From Theionarchaea archaeon (lineage in GTDB: Archaea > Methanobacteriota_B > Thermococci > Methanofastidiosales > SZ-28-30): a stretch of 64,000 bases of DNA. Below are positions 25,005 to 33,819 of this stretch, one piece after another. The notes under the pieces are model-generated. The model was not told where the DNA came from. It did no database searches and was given only the letters and a program-made list of their open reading frames with translations. The DNA is taken from positions 67,349 through 131,348 of the forward strand of contig JACVGT010000014.1 in assembly GCA_018992685.1 (NCBI GenBank). The letters run 5' to 3'. Numbering within the stretch: position 1 is the first letter of the stretch; every line of letters starts with the position of its first letter. The position numbers were made by a program, and so were the translations under genes.

Positions 25005-26466
25005 TCCGATAGAACCTTCAAAGAAAGACTTTGAACAGGGGTGGAAAGGGGAGAGTTCGAGATTCTATGGATCCAAAGGATTTGTTCTACCCTCTCGAAA
25101 GGGTAAACGACATCCTCTTTCAGTACACCTGAGGAAGATAGAGGATATCCTTCTGGACATGGGGTTCGACCAGGTCTTTCTCAAACCTGTGTGGGATGAA
25201 AAGCATGTCCACTTGCAGTACGGACCTGAAGCCCCTGCGATCTTGGATCGATTATACTACCTGGCATCACTGCCCCGTCCTGATATTGGTGTCCCCCAGG
25301 AGATCGAGAATGCCATACTGGAGAGATGTGCTCCCGACATGGGGGAGTTGAAGCAGATTTTCAGGGACTACAAGATGGGTATGATTGATTCAGGGGAGTT
25401 GGTTGAGACGTTTGTCCACAGGTTAGGAATTGCCACGGAAGACGCCCTGTATGTCCTGTCGTTATTTCCCGAGCTGGCAGACATAAAGCCAGACCCGACC
25501 TCCAAAACGTTGATCAGTCATTTTACCACAGCCTGGTTTCCCACGTTAGCATCTTTGAGGAGGGACCCTCCAGTGCTCTTGTATACCTGGGGATGGCGAT
25601 TCAGAAGAGAGCAAAAAGAAGATGCCAGTCATTTGAGAGCCCACTATAACCTCAGTCTGGTAGTCATGGGGGACCTGGGCATTGAGGATGGAAAGGAAAT
25701 CGTGAGAGAGTTCTTCACGCGACTGGGCATGGAGGTCCAATTCGCCCTCAAGGAGAATCAACCAAGCTATTACGCATACAACACCAATTATGAAGTATTC
25801 TGGAAAGGTATGGAAGTAGCAGATATTGGCATGTTCTCTCCCATTGCTTTGGATCACTATAAGATTGAATATCCCGTGTTTAATGCGGGTCCGGGGCTGG
25901 GGCGAATAGTCATGCTCAAAGAAGGGATATCCGACTTGAGACAGGTCCACTTCCCGGAGCTCTATGGGAGGAAATATTCAGATGGCGAAATTCTGGAATC
26001 TCTCTATTTGATTAAGAAGGCCGTAAACACTGAATTGGTGTCAAAGATTGTGGAAGCTGCCCGACAGCACAAAGATGCTGCAAGCCCCTGCAGGTTCACA
26101 GTGTACAAGGACAAAACCATTCAGATCGAGGTTGTGGAAGAAGAGGAAAACACAAGATTAATTGGACCTGCAGGATTCAATGAGTTATATGTATATGATG
26201 GATCAATATATGGCGTTCCACCTGAATCTAAGAATAAGAGAATCCAGGAAATTCTTGAGAGGGGGGTGACTGCTCATCTTTGCTACATGGAAGCGTTTGC
26301 TCATTCTGTGGTTTCTTCTCTGGAAGAAGGTACACACCGCGTGGGCATGGTCAAGAGTATGTCTGACATTAATGTAGACATTCCCTCCCATATCAGAGAC
26401 CATATCAGAGCTCAAGGAAGAATTGACGTGAGAGGCCCGATGTTTTGCACTGTGGTGATTTCTTGA
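24997..26466 (+). CDS. sepS: O-phosphoseryl-tRNA(Cys) synthetase
   Basis: A class II aminoacyl-tRNA synthetase that charges tRNA-Cys with phosphoserine, later converted to Cys-tRNA by SepCysS. From ATG 24997 (GAGGAATTC upstream) the chain is 489 residues. It has FGSKGFVLP-like motif (FYGSKGFVLPSRKGKRHPLS), motif 2 WGWRFRREQKEDASHLRAHY and motif 3 in FNAGPGLGRIVMLKEGISDL. This is PheRS-alpha-like but lacks its partner. Presence of SepRS confines the organism mainly to methanogens, Archaeoglobi and related uncultured archaea. SepCysS is not in the window. Confidence 0.96.
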   Translation: MDSPIEPSKKDFEQGWKGESSRFYGSKGFVLPSRKGKRHPLSVHLRKIEDILLDMGFDQVFLKPVWDEKHVHLQYGPEAPAILDRLYYLASLPRPDIGVPQEIENAILERCAPDMGELKQIFRDYKMGMIDSGELVETFVHRLGIATEDALYVLSLFPELADIKPDPTSKTLISHFTTAWFPTLASLRRDPPVLLYTWGWRFRREQKEDASHLRAHYNLSLVVMGDLGIEDGKEIVREFFTRLGMEVQFALKENQPSYYAYNTNYEVFWKGMEVADIGMFSPIALDHYKIEYPVFNAGPGLGRIVMLKEGISDLRQVHFPELYGRKYSDGEILESLYLIKKAVNTELVSKIVEAARQHKDAASPCRFTVYKDKTIQIEVVEEEENTRLIGPAGFNELYVYDGSIYGVPPESKNKRIQEILERGVTAHLCYMEAFAHSVVSSLEEGTHRVGMVKSMSDINVDIPSHIRDHIRAQGRIDVRGPMFCTVVIS

Positions 26467-26534
26467 ATAGTTTTCCCCTGCTCTTGGTAAATGTTTTTAA
26501 CTTTGGGTTGACTGTTAGGGGTCGGGGTGATAAC

Positions 26535-26708
26535 ATGAGTGATGTGAAACCAGATTTTGTGGTTCGAGTGGTGAAGGATGTTGGGGGCAAAGACAGATGG
26601 ACTGATGTTGGGGTGGCCTATAGGAATGCACGAGGATCTATCACCATTTACTTGTCAGCTTTGCCTCTCAATGATAAGATGTTACTGATCCCTTCCAAGG
26701 GTGAGTGA
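26535..26708 (+). CDS. Small conserved-looking protein of unknown function
   Basis: 57 residues: MSDVKPDFVVRVVKDVGGKD, then a strand-rich core VGVAYRNARGSITIYLSALP and LNDKMLLIPSKGE. The pattern resembles DUF736-like proteins of plasmids, but the match is short. GGGGTGATAAC precedes ATG 26535, and TGTTTTTAAC at about 26489-26498 is a TATA-like element. The stop overlaps the region where the endonuclease V homologue begins, so they are likely co-expressed. Confidence 0.5.
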   Translation: MSDVKPDFVVRVVKDVGGKDRWTDVGVAYRNARGSITIYLSALPLNDKMLLIPSKGE

Positions 26709-27326
26709 GTGATTGGAAAAGGAGGTGAAAGATTCCAACATCTTCTCTCAGAGTATGTTCGGGAAGAGGACTGCTTTGAGAAAGTGGTAACACTGGCTGG
26801 GGTAGATGTCTCCTACAAGGGAGACATTGCCTCAGTCGCCTGTGTAGCCATGGAAGAGGGAGTGGTGACCCAGGAAGTAACCTGGATTGGCCAGCCCTCT
26901 TTCCCCTATGTGAGCTCTTTTTTTGCATTGCGGGAATTTCCTTTGATATATGAAGCGGTTAGAAGGGTTCCATGTGATTTGCTGTTTGTCCACGGGCACG
27001 GGAGAGCTCATCCCAGGAAATTTGGGCTTGCCTGCCACACTGGGTTGTACTTTCAGAGGCCTACTGTAGGAGTAGCAGGCCGGATTCTGGTGGGCGAGTT
27101 TGACAATTCCTATGGGGATTGGACGTATCTGCATTTTCAGAATGAGGCTGTTGGTGCTCTAGTGAGAACACAAGAAAAGATGAATCCCATTGTGGTTAGT
27201 GTGGGGCACATGATATCACTGAAGTCAGCAGTTGACTACACTCGTCTGAGCGTGATGGCTCACAGGTTCCCAGAGGTTGTGCACTTGGCTCACCTACTTT
27301 CCAGGAAGACGCTGGATTCCAGATAA
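26709..27326 (+). CDS. nfi: Endonuclease V homologue with an altered active site
   Basis: 205 residues with the endonuclease V fold that normally cleaves one base 3' of deoxyinosine. AGVDVSYKGD keeps the first metal-binding Asp (D33) and YVSSFFALREFPLI keeps the Glu (E76). The third acidic residue, normally in a VDGHG or VDGNG motif, is replaced: the sequence reads FVHGHGRAHPRKFGLACHTG with His at position 95. The flanking HPR and GLACHTG are otherwise intact. The start is GTG 26709, immediately after the preceding stop. Cleavage may be impaired or changed. Family membership is secure, activity is not. Confidence 0.85.
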   Translation: MIGKGGERFQHLLSEYVREEDCFEKVVTLAGVDVSYKGDIASVACVAMEEGVVTQEVTWIGQPSFPYVSSFFALREFPLIYEAVRRVPCDLLFVHGHGRAHPRKFGLACHTGLYFQRPTVGVAGRILVGEFDNSYGDWTYLHFQNEAVGALVRTQEKMNPIVVSVGHMISLKSAVDYTRLSVMAHRFPEVVHLAHLLSRKTLDSR

Positions 27327-27423
27327 CTTCTTCAGGGTGCAGTCCGGTGAATTGCGATAATATCCATGTTCACATTATGAAAAGGGTTTTAAGGTATCCA
27401 CAAAACATCAACTGGTGATTCAC

Positions 27424-28872
27424 ATGTTTGAGTTAAAAGGAGTCAATGTGGCTCTGGCCACTCCCTTTACCAAGGATTCTGTTGATGAAGAAGCTTTCAA
27501 AAATCTCATCCACTACTGCAAGGCGCAAGGTGTCCATGGGATTGTACCCTGTGGCTCCACAGGTGAATTCTCCAACATGACTTTTGAAGAGAAAGAGCGA
27601 GCCATAGAGATTGCAGTTGAAGAGGCCCAGGGGATGAAGGTCATTGCAGGAACAGGGGATTCAGGAACAGATAAAACCATTGGAATGACGAAGGCAGCCG
27701 AGGACATAGGTGCAGATGCCTGTCTGGTGGTTACCCCTTTTTACATGAAACCAGCAGACAAGGGGATGTTTGAACACTTTGCAGCGTTGGAGGAGTCAGT
27801 TGATCTCCCCATTGTCCTGTACAATATTCCTCCTTTGACAGGTGTTACTCTGCCCTGGAAGGTTGTCGAAGATCTTGCCGAATTGGAAGGCATTGTGGGC
27901 ATCAAAGACTCTTCTGGGAACATGTCGTATATCATGACGTTACTGGAGAAGGTTTCATCTAAGATAAACGTGGTGTGTGGATGGGATGAAATTGTTCTTC
28001 CCTCCCTTGCCGCAGGCGCAGACGGAATGATTTTGGCCTCAGCCAATATAATCGGTGATTACTGGGTGAAAATCTACAATGCCATGCAGAACAAGGAGTA
28101 CGAAAAGGCTGTGGAAATCCAGAAAAGAATCCAGAAATTAACCCGGATCATATGTGCTACAGGTGCTCTTGGGACAAAAGCGGGGCTGAACTACTTGGGT
28201 GTAAAGGTGGGGAAATGCAGGAACCCTCTCATGATTGGTGATACCTTGTCATATGAGAATAAGGAAGAGATTAGAATCGAACTTGAAAAACTGGGGAAAA
28301 TCAAAGCAGAAGAAATTACCTTCAAACTGGAAGGAAAAGAGGTAAAGTCACGGTTTACCACAGCGGGGATTACACCTGCAGTCATTGATGATTTCTCCCT
28401 GAGAATTGGAGAAGCTCTATGTGGCGAAGGGGCAGAAGTAGCTCACATTGATTTGTTGATCGGAGAACGGAAAGGTCCTGTGGGAGAGGCCTATGCCACC
28501 GTGCTGGCTTCTGATAAAAATGCATTGCAGGTCATATTGGAGCCAAATGTCCTGGTAAAACCCAATACACTGATTATCCCGACGGTGAAAATGAAGGACA
28601 TGCGTCATGCCTCTATTGTCTATGGTCCTGCTCAGGCAGGCGTCGCTAAAGCACTGGCAGATTCAGTTCAGGATGGTATTCTGCCCGAAGAAGTGCTGTT
28701 AATTGTCAATGTGTTTGTACATCCTTCAGCCTCGAACAGAAAGCAGGTATACATAAACAATTACAAGGCCACCCGTCACGCCATCAGGAGAGCAATAGAA
28801 GGAAGACCGACCAGGGAAGAGATCATGGAAGTCAAAGACAATGCACGTCATCCCTTCAGGTACTCTCCTTGA
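27424..28872 (+). CDS. Pyruvate-dependent aldolase (DapA/NAL family) fused to formaldehyde-activating enzyme
   Basis: 482 residues, two domains. Residues 1-300 are a DHDPS/N-acetylneuraminate-lyase barrel with Tyr133 (VLYNIPPLTG) and Schiff-base Lys161 (GIKDSSGNM), numbered exactly as in E. coli DapA. The substrate loop is CGSTGEFSNM instead of the DapA GTTGES, and the DapA Arg138 that binds aspartate semialdehyde is Leu. It is therefore probably not a true dihydrodipicolinate synthase. Residues 320-482 form a complete Fae domain with LRIGEALCGEGAEVAHIDLL (His341) and [16 protein letters not shown]. Fae condenses formaldehyde with tetrahydromethanopterin. ATG 27424 follows a TATA-like GTTTTAAGG; GTG 27415 is possible. 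A gene fusion this clean suggests coupled formaldehyde handling. Confidence 0.88.
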   Translation: MFELKGVNVALATPFTKDSVDEEAFKNLIHYCKAQGVHGIVPCGSTGEFSNMTFEEKERAIEIAVEEAQGMKVIAGTGDSGTDKTIGMTKAAEDIGADACLVVTPFYMKPADKGMFEHFAALEESVDLPIVLYNIPPLTGVTLPWKVVEDLAELEGIVGIKDSSGNMSYIMTLLEKVSSKINVVCGWDEIVLPSLAAGADGMILASANIIGDYWVKIYNAMQNKEYEKAVEIQKRIQKLTRIICATGALGTKAGLNYLGVKVGKCRNPLMIGDTLSYENKEEIRIELEKLGKIKAEEITFKLEGKEVKSRFTTAGITPAVIDDFSLRIGEALCGEGAEVAHIDLLIGERKGPVGEAYATVLASDKNALQVILEPNVLVKPNTLIIPTVKMKDMRHASIVYGPAQAGVAKALADSVQDGILPEEVLLIVNVFVHPSASNRKQVYINNYKATRHAIRRAIEGRPTREEIMEVKDNARHPFRYSP

Positions 28873-28930
28873 CTTCTTTTCCTTTTCCCTTTTCATTTCC
28901 TCTTTCATTTTCACTTCCGTTTTCTTGAAT
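28866..28930 (+). terminator. Pyrimidine-rich terminator of the aldolase-Fae gene
   Basis: Directly after the stop lies a 60-base tract with repeated T-runs (CTTCTTTTCCTTTTCCC and onward), typical of archaeal termination. The tract lies between convergent genes. Confidence 0.5.
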
Positions 28931-29127
28931 AAGTCCCTTTTGGCCATCACTATCTCCGAAGAAGATTCTTGCACTTGTTCTGAAACTACCGAGGAGTGTA
29001 GAGATTGAAAATCATACCAGAATGTGGAAAGCAGCCCAATCAAGAGCCCTCCAAATGGAAGGGAAAACTTCGTCCCTATAAAAAGAGAGAGAAAGAATTT
29101 GTTACTGTGATCATTGCTCTTGGACGA

Positions 29128-31020
29128 TCAGCCCACAAAAATGGGTCTCTTTGAAAGCATCTTGGGCAAAGGAAGTGGCTTGAACGGCATACTCTCTGCC
29201 GTCTCGTTGACCTCTTTCGCCAGAGCATCCAGATTCATCTTCTCCTGTTTTCCCGTCTTCCTCACTCGCACCATGAACTGACCAGATTCGACTTCCTGGT
29301 CTCCGACGACCAGTATATAGGGAACCCATTCTTTTTCTCCATTCCGGATTCTCTTTCCCACACTCTCAGTTGTATCATCAATGTCCACCCGTACACATTG
29401 GTTCTCAAGCTGAGATGCAACCTCTTCACAGAATTTCAGATGCGCATCAGTTACAGGCACAAGTCTCACCTGAGTTGGTGATACCCACACAGGAAGCATG
29501 GGCTTCTTTCCTGCCTGTTGATCAAAATACGCCTTCTCCAGAAGTGCATACATTACCCGCTCAGTTGCTCCAGAAGGAGACAGGTGCATGAGAACAAAAT
29601 CCTTCTTTTTCCCATCCTGATCTATATAGCCCAGCCCATATCTCTGGGAATTCTCCACATCAATTTGATCAGTGGTCAGTGCACTTGCCTTGCTCAAAGC
29701 ATCGACAAAGTTCCATTCATACTTCAGTATGAAGTAGAAGAACTGTTTCTCCCACATTTCGATGAGGGCAGGCTTCCCCCATGTTCTCACCAGTCCAGCC
29801 ACGAACTCCTTGTTCTCACTATAGAAGTCCCTGGTTACTCTGATGGCAAATTCCAGGTCATCAGGCACTGTCAGTCCGAAGGATTCCTGAAGTTCCCAGG
29901 ACACCCTGAACCGAGTTTCCATCTCTTTCTTGGCCTGCTCAATGTCCTTGCAGAAGGCATGACAGTCAGGCATGGTGAAAGCTCTCAACCTCCTGAGTCC
30001 GGTCAGTTCTCCCCGCTGTTCAACTCTGAAACTGTATCTAGTTAATTCATATAGCTTGAGAGGGAGTTGCCTATAGGAGATACTCATGTCATGCGCCATG
30101 AGGAATTGACCAAAGCAGGCAGCAAAGCGCAGGAACACTCTCTTATTAGGAGTCTGTATAGTGTATTGACGTGCCGGAAACCTGTGCAGGTAGCTCTTCA
30201 GAGAAGGATGCTCAAAATCGTACATGATGGGAGCCTCGATCTCCATGGCACCGTATTCATTCATTTTCCTGTTGACTGTTTCCTCGATCATGCTCTTTAT
30301 GAACCTGCCTTTGGGATAATACCTGAGGTTTCCTGGATCAGACCCTGGCTCATAGTCCACGAGCTCTAGTCTTCTCATGAAGGTGACATGGGGAGGTTCC
30401 TGTGTCACTGCTCGTACCTTTGCCATTTCATACTGGCAGAACAATCTCAATCTCTCGTGGTTTGAGAAGTCAAATCCAAATAGACTCCCTCTATCAGATT
30501 CCAACTCATGCAGTTCCCCGTTGGTGTCAAGTATGTACCAGCGAGATTCCAGTTCCTTCTCCTTTTCTAGAGCTTCTGAAACTGTTTCCTTCTCCTCTTC
30601 CTCAGGGCCGAATTCTCTGGAAAGTTCAGAAAGGGGGTGGCCTTTGCACTTCACTGTGAATGCCTTATACCAGCCAAACGGAGCACGTTCAACCTCGAAT
30701 TCCTGTGCTCTCAACAGCTCCTCAGCATTTTTCAAAACAGTGAGGGCTGTACCCGGATTTCCTGGGGTCGATGTGAGATGAACGTAAGGGTAGAGCACAA
30801 TCCGTGTGGTTCCAACCTGTTCGGCAATATTCTTCACCTCGCTGACATAGCGAGTGGTTGTCGCCTCTGGATTCACTTCATCCTTTTTTTCCACAGCAGA
30901 GAATACAACAAGGCATTCCTCAATTGCTTTGTGCTTTTCTGCAGTGTCTTCGGCCTCCTTCATGGCCTTCTTCTTCACCTCAAATTCAACGAAATCCGAG
31001 TGTATAGCCAGTATTCTCAT
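29128..31020 (-). CDS. thrS: Threonyl-tRNA synthetase, archaeal type
   Basis: 630 residues. The N-terminal 140 residues are the archaeal editing domain related to D-aminoacyl-tRNA deacylase (MRILAIHSDFVEFEVKKKAM, then VLYPYVHLTSTPGNPGTALT). The catalytic class II core has motif 2 around YELTRYSFRVEQRGELTGLR and the zinc ligands near FAACFGQFLMAHDM. The anticodon-binding domain ends the chain (LPVWVSPTQVRLVPVTDAHL). Full length for this type. The minus-strand TTTAAATAAG about 30-50 bases upstream is a likely TATA box. Monocistronic. Confidence 0.96.
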   Translation of the reverse strand: MRILAIHSDFVEFEVKKKAMKEAEDTAEKHKAIEECLVVFSAVEKKDEVNPEATTTRYVSEVKNIAEQVGTTRIVLYPYVHLTSTPGNPGTALTVLKNAEELLRAQEFEVERAPFGWYKAFTVKCKGHPLSELSREFGPEEEEKETVSEALEKEKELESRWYILDTNGELHELESDRGSLFGFDFSNHERLRLFCQYEMAKVRAVTQEPPHVTFMRRLELVDYEPGSDPGNLRYYPKGRFIKSMIEETVNRKMNEYGAMEIEAPIMYDFEHPSLKSYLHRFPARQYTIQTPNKRVFLRFAACFGQFLMAHDMSISYRQLPLKLYELTRYSFRVEQRGELTGLRRLRAFTMPDCHAFCKDIEQAKKEMETRFRVSWELQESFGLTVPDDLEFAIRVTRDFYSENKEFVAGLVRTWGKPALIEMWEKQFFYFILKYEWNFVDALSKASALTTDQIDVENSQRYGLGYIDQDGKKKDFVLMHLSPSGATERVMYALLEKAYFDQQAGKKPMLPVWVSPTQVRLVPVTDAHLKFCEEVASQLENQCVRVDIDDTTESVGKRIRNGEKEWVPYILVVGDQEVESGQFMVRVRKTGKQEKMNLDALAKEVNETAESMPFKPLPLPKMLSKRPIFVG

Positions 31021-31193
31021 TTCAATACACCTTTTCTTAAGTTATGTAGGTAACTACCTAGTCTTATTTAAAGATAGTGGTAAAGACGTGTTCTCTCATG
31101 GTATCTTTCTTCTTTTGAAAAAGAGAACCTTCATCACTCTTGGTATTGTGCGCATCCTTAAGTAGACTGCTGACGACTTTTCACAGTGATACC

Positions 31194-32006
31194 ATGAACT
31201 CCGTTGGTACAATCATGGAGGAGGCAACAGCCTTCATATACAGCAACGGGACACCCCTTGAGATTGCAAGGCTCGACAGTATTCTCAAGAGAACGTCATC
31301 CACGGTCCTGAGAACTATTGAGGTCCTTCAAAATGACGACGGCGGGTTCCCCTACAATATGGAGTCCGGCAAGATATCCACCCTCAACACCACTGAGTTT
31401 GTGCTGGTGTGGCTTCATGATCTGGCTCTCCTGGATTCAGAAATGGGAAGAAAAGCATTCCGATTTATTCTGTCCATGCAGAGCCCTGATGGTACCTGGA
31501 ACGAAAAGGACGAAATCCTCCCATACAGTCCCCCTCCCTGGATGGTTCCCCACAACGAATATGCCATAGCCTTCACAACTGCCAATTCCGCTTTCTGGCT
31601 GGGAGTCAAGGGGCTGAAGACAGAACCCTTTTTCAGAGCATGTACGTTTCTTACGTCGTCTCAGAACGAATCTGGCAAATTCCCTGGGTTCCTCCACACC
31701 ACCTGGATCAGCGCCTCGGTGTTGGCCTTGGAGAAAGATTGGACGTCTCCTCATGTAGTTAGAGCCATGTCCTACTTGGAGGGACTCTCACTGGAGCAGT
31801 GGGAAGCCTCTCAGATCAGCTGGATGCTGTGGTATTTCTCTCTGGCTGGCATTCCCGCGCACCTCCCTCTTCTCAGGAGTGCATTCACAGAGCTTCTCAC
31901 CCGGCAGAACGAAGACGGGAGCTTCACGGCTGAAGATGGTGATTCCTACTCTGTCAACACCACGCTTGAAGTAGTCAAGGTCATTCTAGCCAACACATCT
32001 CTATGA
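31194..32006 (+). CDS. Alpha-toroid protein of the prenyltransferase/squalene-oxidase repeat superfamily
   Basis: 270 residues with repeated QW-like turns: VLQNDDGGFPYNME, SMQSPDGTWNEKDE, SSQNESGKFPGFLH and RQNEDGSFTAEDGD, each followed by a helix pair. These are the hallmark of alpha/alpha toroids found in terpene cyclases and protein prenyltransferases. No DxDD acid motif is seen, so it is not an obvious cyclase. At about half the usual cyclase length it may be one barrel. ATG 31194 follows CCTTAAGTA. Together with the class I isoprenoid-like protein at 33820 it suggests an isoprenoid-related locus. Function unknown. Confidence 0.7.
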   Translation: MNSVGTIMEEATAFIYSNGTPLEIARLDSILKRTSSTVLRTIEVLQNDDGGFPYNMESGKISTLNTTEFVLVWLHDLALLDSEMGRKAFRFILSMQSPDGTWNEKDEILPYSPPPWMVPHNEYAIAFTTANSAFWLGVKGLKTEPFFRACTFLTSSQNESGKFPGFLHTTWISASVLALEKDWTSPHVVRAMSYLEGLSLEQWEASQISWMLWYFSLAGIPAHLPLLRSAFTELLTRQNEDGSFTAEDGDSYSVNTTLEVVKVILANTSL

Positions 32007-32038
32007 GGTCTTCCACCTTCCCCACGTGATCGGTATAA

Positions 32039-33493
32039 CTAGCTAGAGTCTCCCCGCAGATCCACCACTCGCAGTGCTTTCCACTTCTCCACCAATTCAT
32101 CCTCTAAAACCAGGGTATCCACTGTCTTCACAGAGGGTGTAATCTCAAAGATATTCTTAATCCTGGAGATGATGAGCTTCTCGATGTCAGACTCCTTCCC
32201 CTTTTCTATGCCTGCTTTTATGATAACCTCATCAAGTGAATACGGGTCTTTGGGATCAGTCCTGGTGATAATTGCTTGGTAGACCTCAAGTCCGGGAATC
32301 TCTGAGAGGAGATCATCTACTGCATTCAGGTCAAGGTTGGTCCCCTTGACACGGGCAATATTGATCCTGGTGGAATATTCATGCATTCTTCCAATGGGGC
32401 TCATGATTCTGGGAGATGTTCTTCCACATTCACACTTCTCAGACACAATTCCGCGCTCAGCCACATCGTGAGTAAGAAATCGTAGAAACACTGTGCCTCT
32501 GAAATCGATGTGAGTGAACGCCAGGACTCCTCTCTCGCCTTCACCAACTGGTTCCAGTGTCTTTTCATCCAGAATCTCCCAGATATGCACATCGGGATGC
32601 AGATGGAACCCACTTCCTGGGGCGCATTCCACAAAGCTGGTCTTACACTCAGATGATCCATACCCTTCCAGCACGCGGCATTCTGCACCAACTGCTCCCA
32701 GATTGTCCAGTATTCGCTTCTTCATACCTTCTGGAAATCGCTCACCAGCACACAGCACGTTTTTCAGATTGTGGAACGAGATGTCATGACCCTCTTCCTT
32801 CATACGAACTGCTGCTTCTGAAAGGTGCTTGGTGTATGTTGGGACTCCTACCATATCAGTAACACCAAACTTGTCAATAATTAAGACTTGCTTGTCAGTC
32901 ATTCCAGCCCCAAACCGGATAGACAGGGCACCAATAGTATCAGAGGCTGCAACACACTGCCAGAATGCCATGTGCAGTCCAGCAGGGAAGGCGATATGGA
33001 AAATAGAGTCCTCTGTGCCCCCAATGGTAGTTCCAATCCGTGCTCCACATTCTGCAAAGATCTCTGAGTCCTTCTTGGTATAGAAGACGGGTGTAGGCAT
33101 ACCGGATGCCCGCCCCGATGATACCACAAACATGACAGGTTTAAATTCTTCCTTGAGTTCTGAGGTAACTCTCTGCATGCTCATCAGCTTATCATAGAAA
33201 GCAGCTCTCAACTTGGTGGAAGTGGGGAGGGTCTTCCTTAGGGTGACTTCAGTAGGCTGCAAAATGAAATCTTTTGGCTGTTCCATCAGGTTCTCCTTCT
33301 TGGTCAAGGGGATCTTGGTCAGGTCGCCAAGAGTTCGGATGTCGCTGGGAGACAACCCGTTCTCTCTGAACAACTTTCTGTAAAAGGGACTGTGGTGATA
33401 TGCCAGTCTGACCATGTTGTGGAGTTTTCGCTCCTGCATTGATTTCATTGTTTCTTTGTCCATGGTCTCTATTTCCGGGTTCCAGAATTTCAT
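32039..33493 (-). CDS. PaaK-like adenylate-forming acyl-CoA ligase
   Basis: 484 residues, phenylacetate-CoA ligase superfamily. The N-terminal signature YHHSPFYRKLFRENGLSPSD, the phosphate-binding segment VVSSGRASGMPTPVFYTKKD and the adenylation motif RVLEGYGSSECKTSFVECAP are seen. There is a zinc-like CECGRTSPRI motif and a C-terminal lid domain. It should activate an aromatic or other carboxylic acid with ATP, then CoA. The substrate is unknown. CATTATATACT precedes ATG 33493 on the minus strand. It sits between two isoprenoid-type genes on the other strand, but no functional link is visible. Confidence 0.85.
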   Translation of the reverse strand: MKFWNPEIETMDKETMKSMQERKLHNMVRLAYHHSPFYRKLFRENGLSPSDIRTLGDLTKIPLTKKENLMEQPKDFILQPTEVTLRKTLPTSTKLRAAFYDKLMSMQRVTSELKEEFKPVMFVVSSGRASGMPTPVFYTKKDSEIFAECGARIGTTIGGTEDSIFHIAFPAGLHMAFWQCVAASDTIGALSIRFGAGMTDKQVLIIDKFGVTDMVGVPTYTKHLSEAAVRMKEEGHDISFHNLKNVLCAGERFPEGMKKRILDNLGAVGAECRVLEGYGSSECKTSFVECAPGSGFHLHPDVHIWEILDEKTLEPVGEGERGVLAFTHIDFRGTVFLRFLTHDVAERGIVSEKCECGRTSPRIMSPIGRMHEYSTRINIARVKGTNLDLNAVDDLLSEIPGLEVYQAIITRTDPKDPYSLDEVIIKAGIEKGKESDIEKLIISRIKNIFEITPSVKTVDTLVLEDELVEKWKALRVVDLRGDSS

Positions 33494-33819
33494 ACCATTA
33501 GAATTATGCTATAGTATATAATGTTTGTGCTGCTGCGCCTTATGTACCTAAAGGCTCACCCTACAAGGAGAAGTTCCCTTTTTTTGACAGTAATCTGAGA
33601 TTCAGTTGCCCTCTCGGCGGGCATTGAAAAAGAAAAAGAAGAAAAAGGGGGTTTTCTTCTGCTACCGTTGCAGAGATCTGCAGGTTCTGCTTGAAATCCC
33701 TATCTCCTCCCCTTGGCTGTTAACGTACTGTTCTCATATAGGGAGTACCATCCTGTCTCCCCTGCCCTCTAACATGCCAGTCAGTCATGTTTATATATGT
33801 CAAGGTAGGCGTATCAGCA
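33494..33819. other. Divergent intergenic region
   Basis: Holds the minus-strand TATA box of the PaaK-like gene near 33510-33520, a T7 run at 33578-33584, an A/G-rich stretch at 33627-33652, and the plus-strand TATA box GTTTATATATG at 33789-33799 for the next gene. A 112-codon plus-strand reading beginning in the A/G-rich stretch has unnatural composition and I do not accept it. Confidence 0.45.

Noticed and set aside
28726-29043. Minus-strand frame of 105 codons beginning with a short membrane-like segment and a charged coil
   Set aside because: It uses a TTG start with poor spacing and overlaps the 3' end of the aldolase-Fae gene by about 147 bases. The last part is clearly the shadow of that gene.
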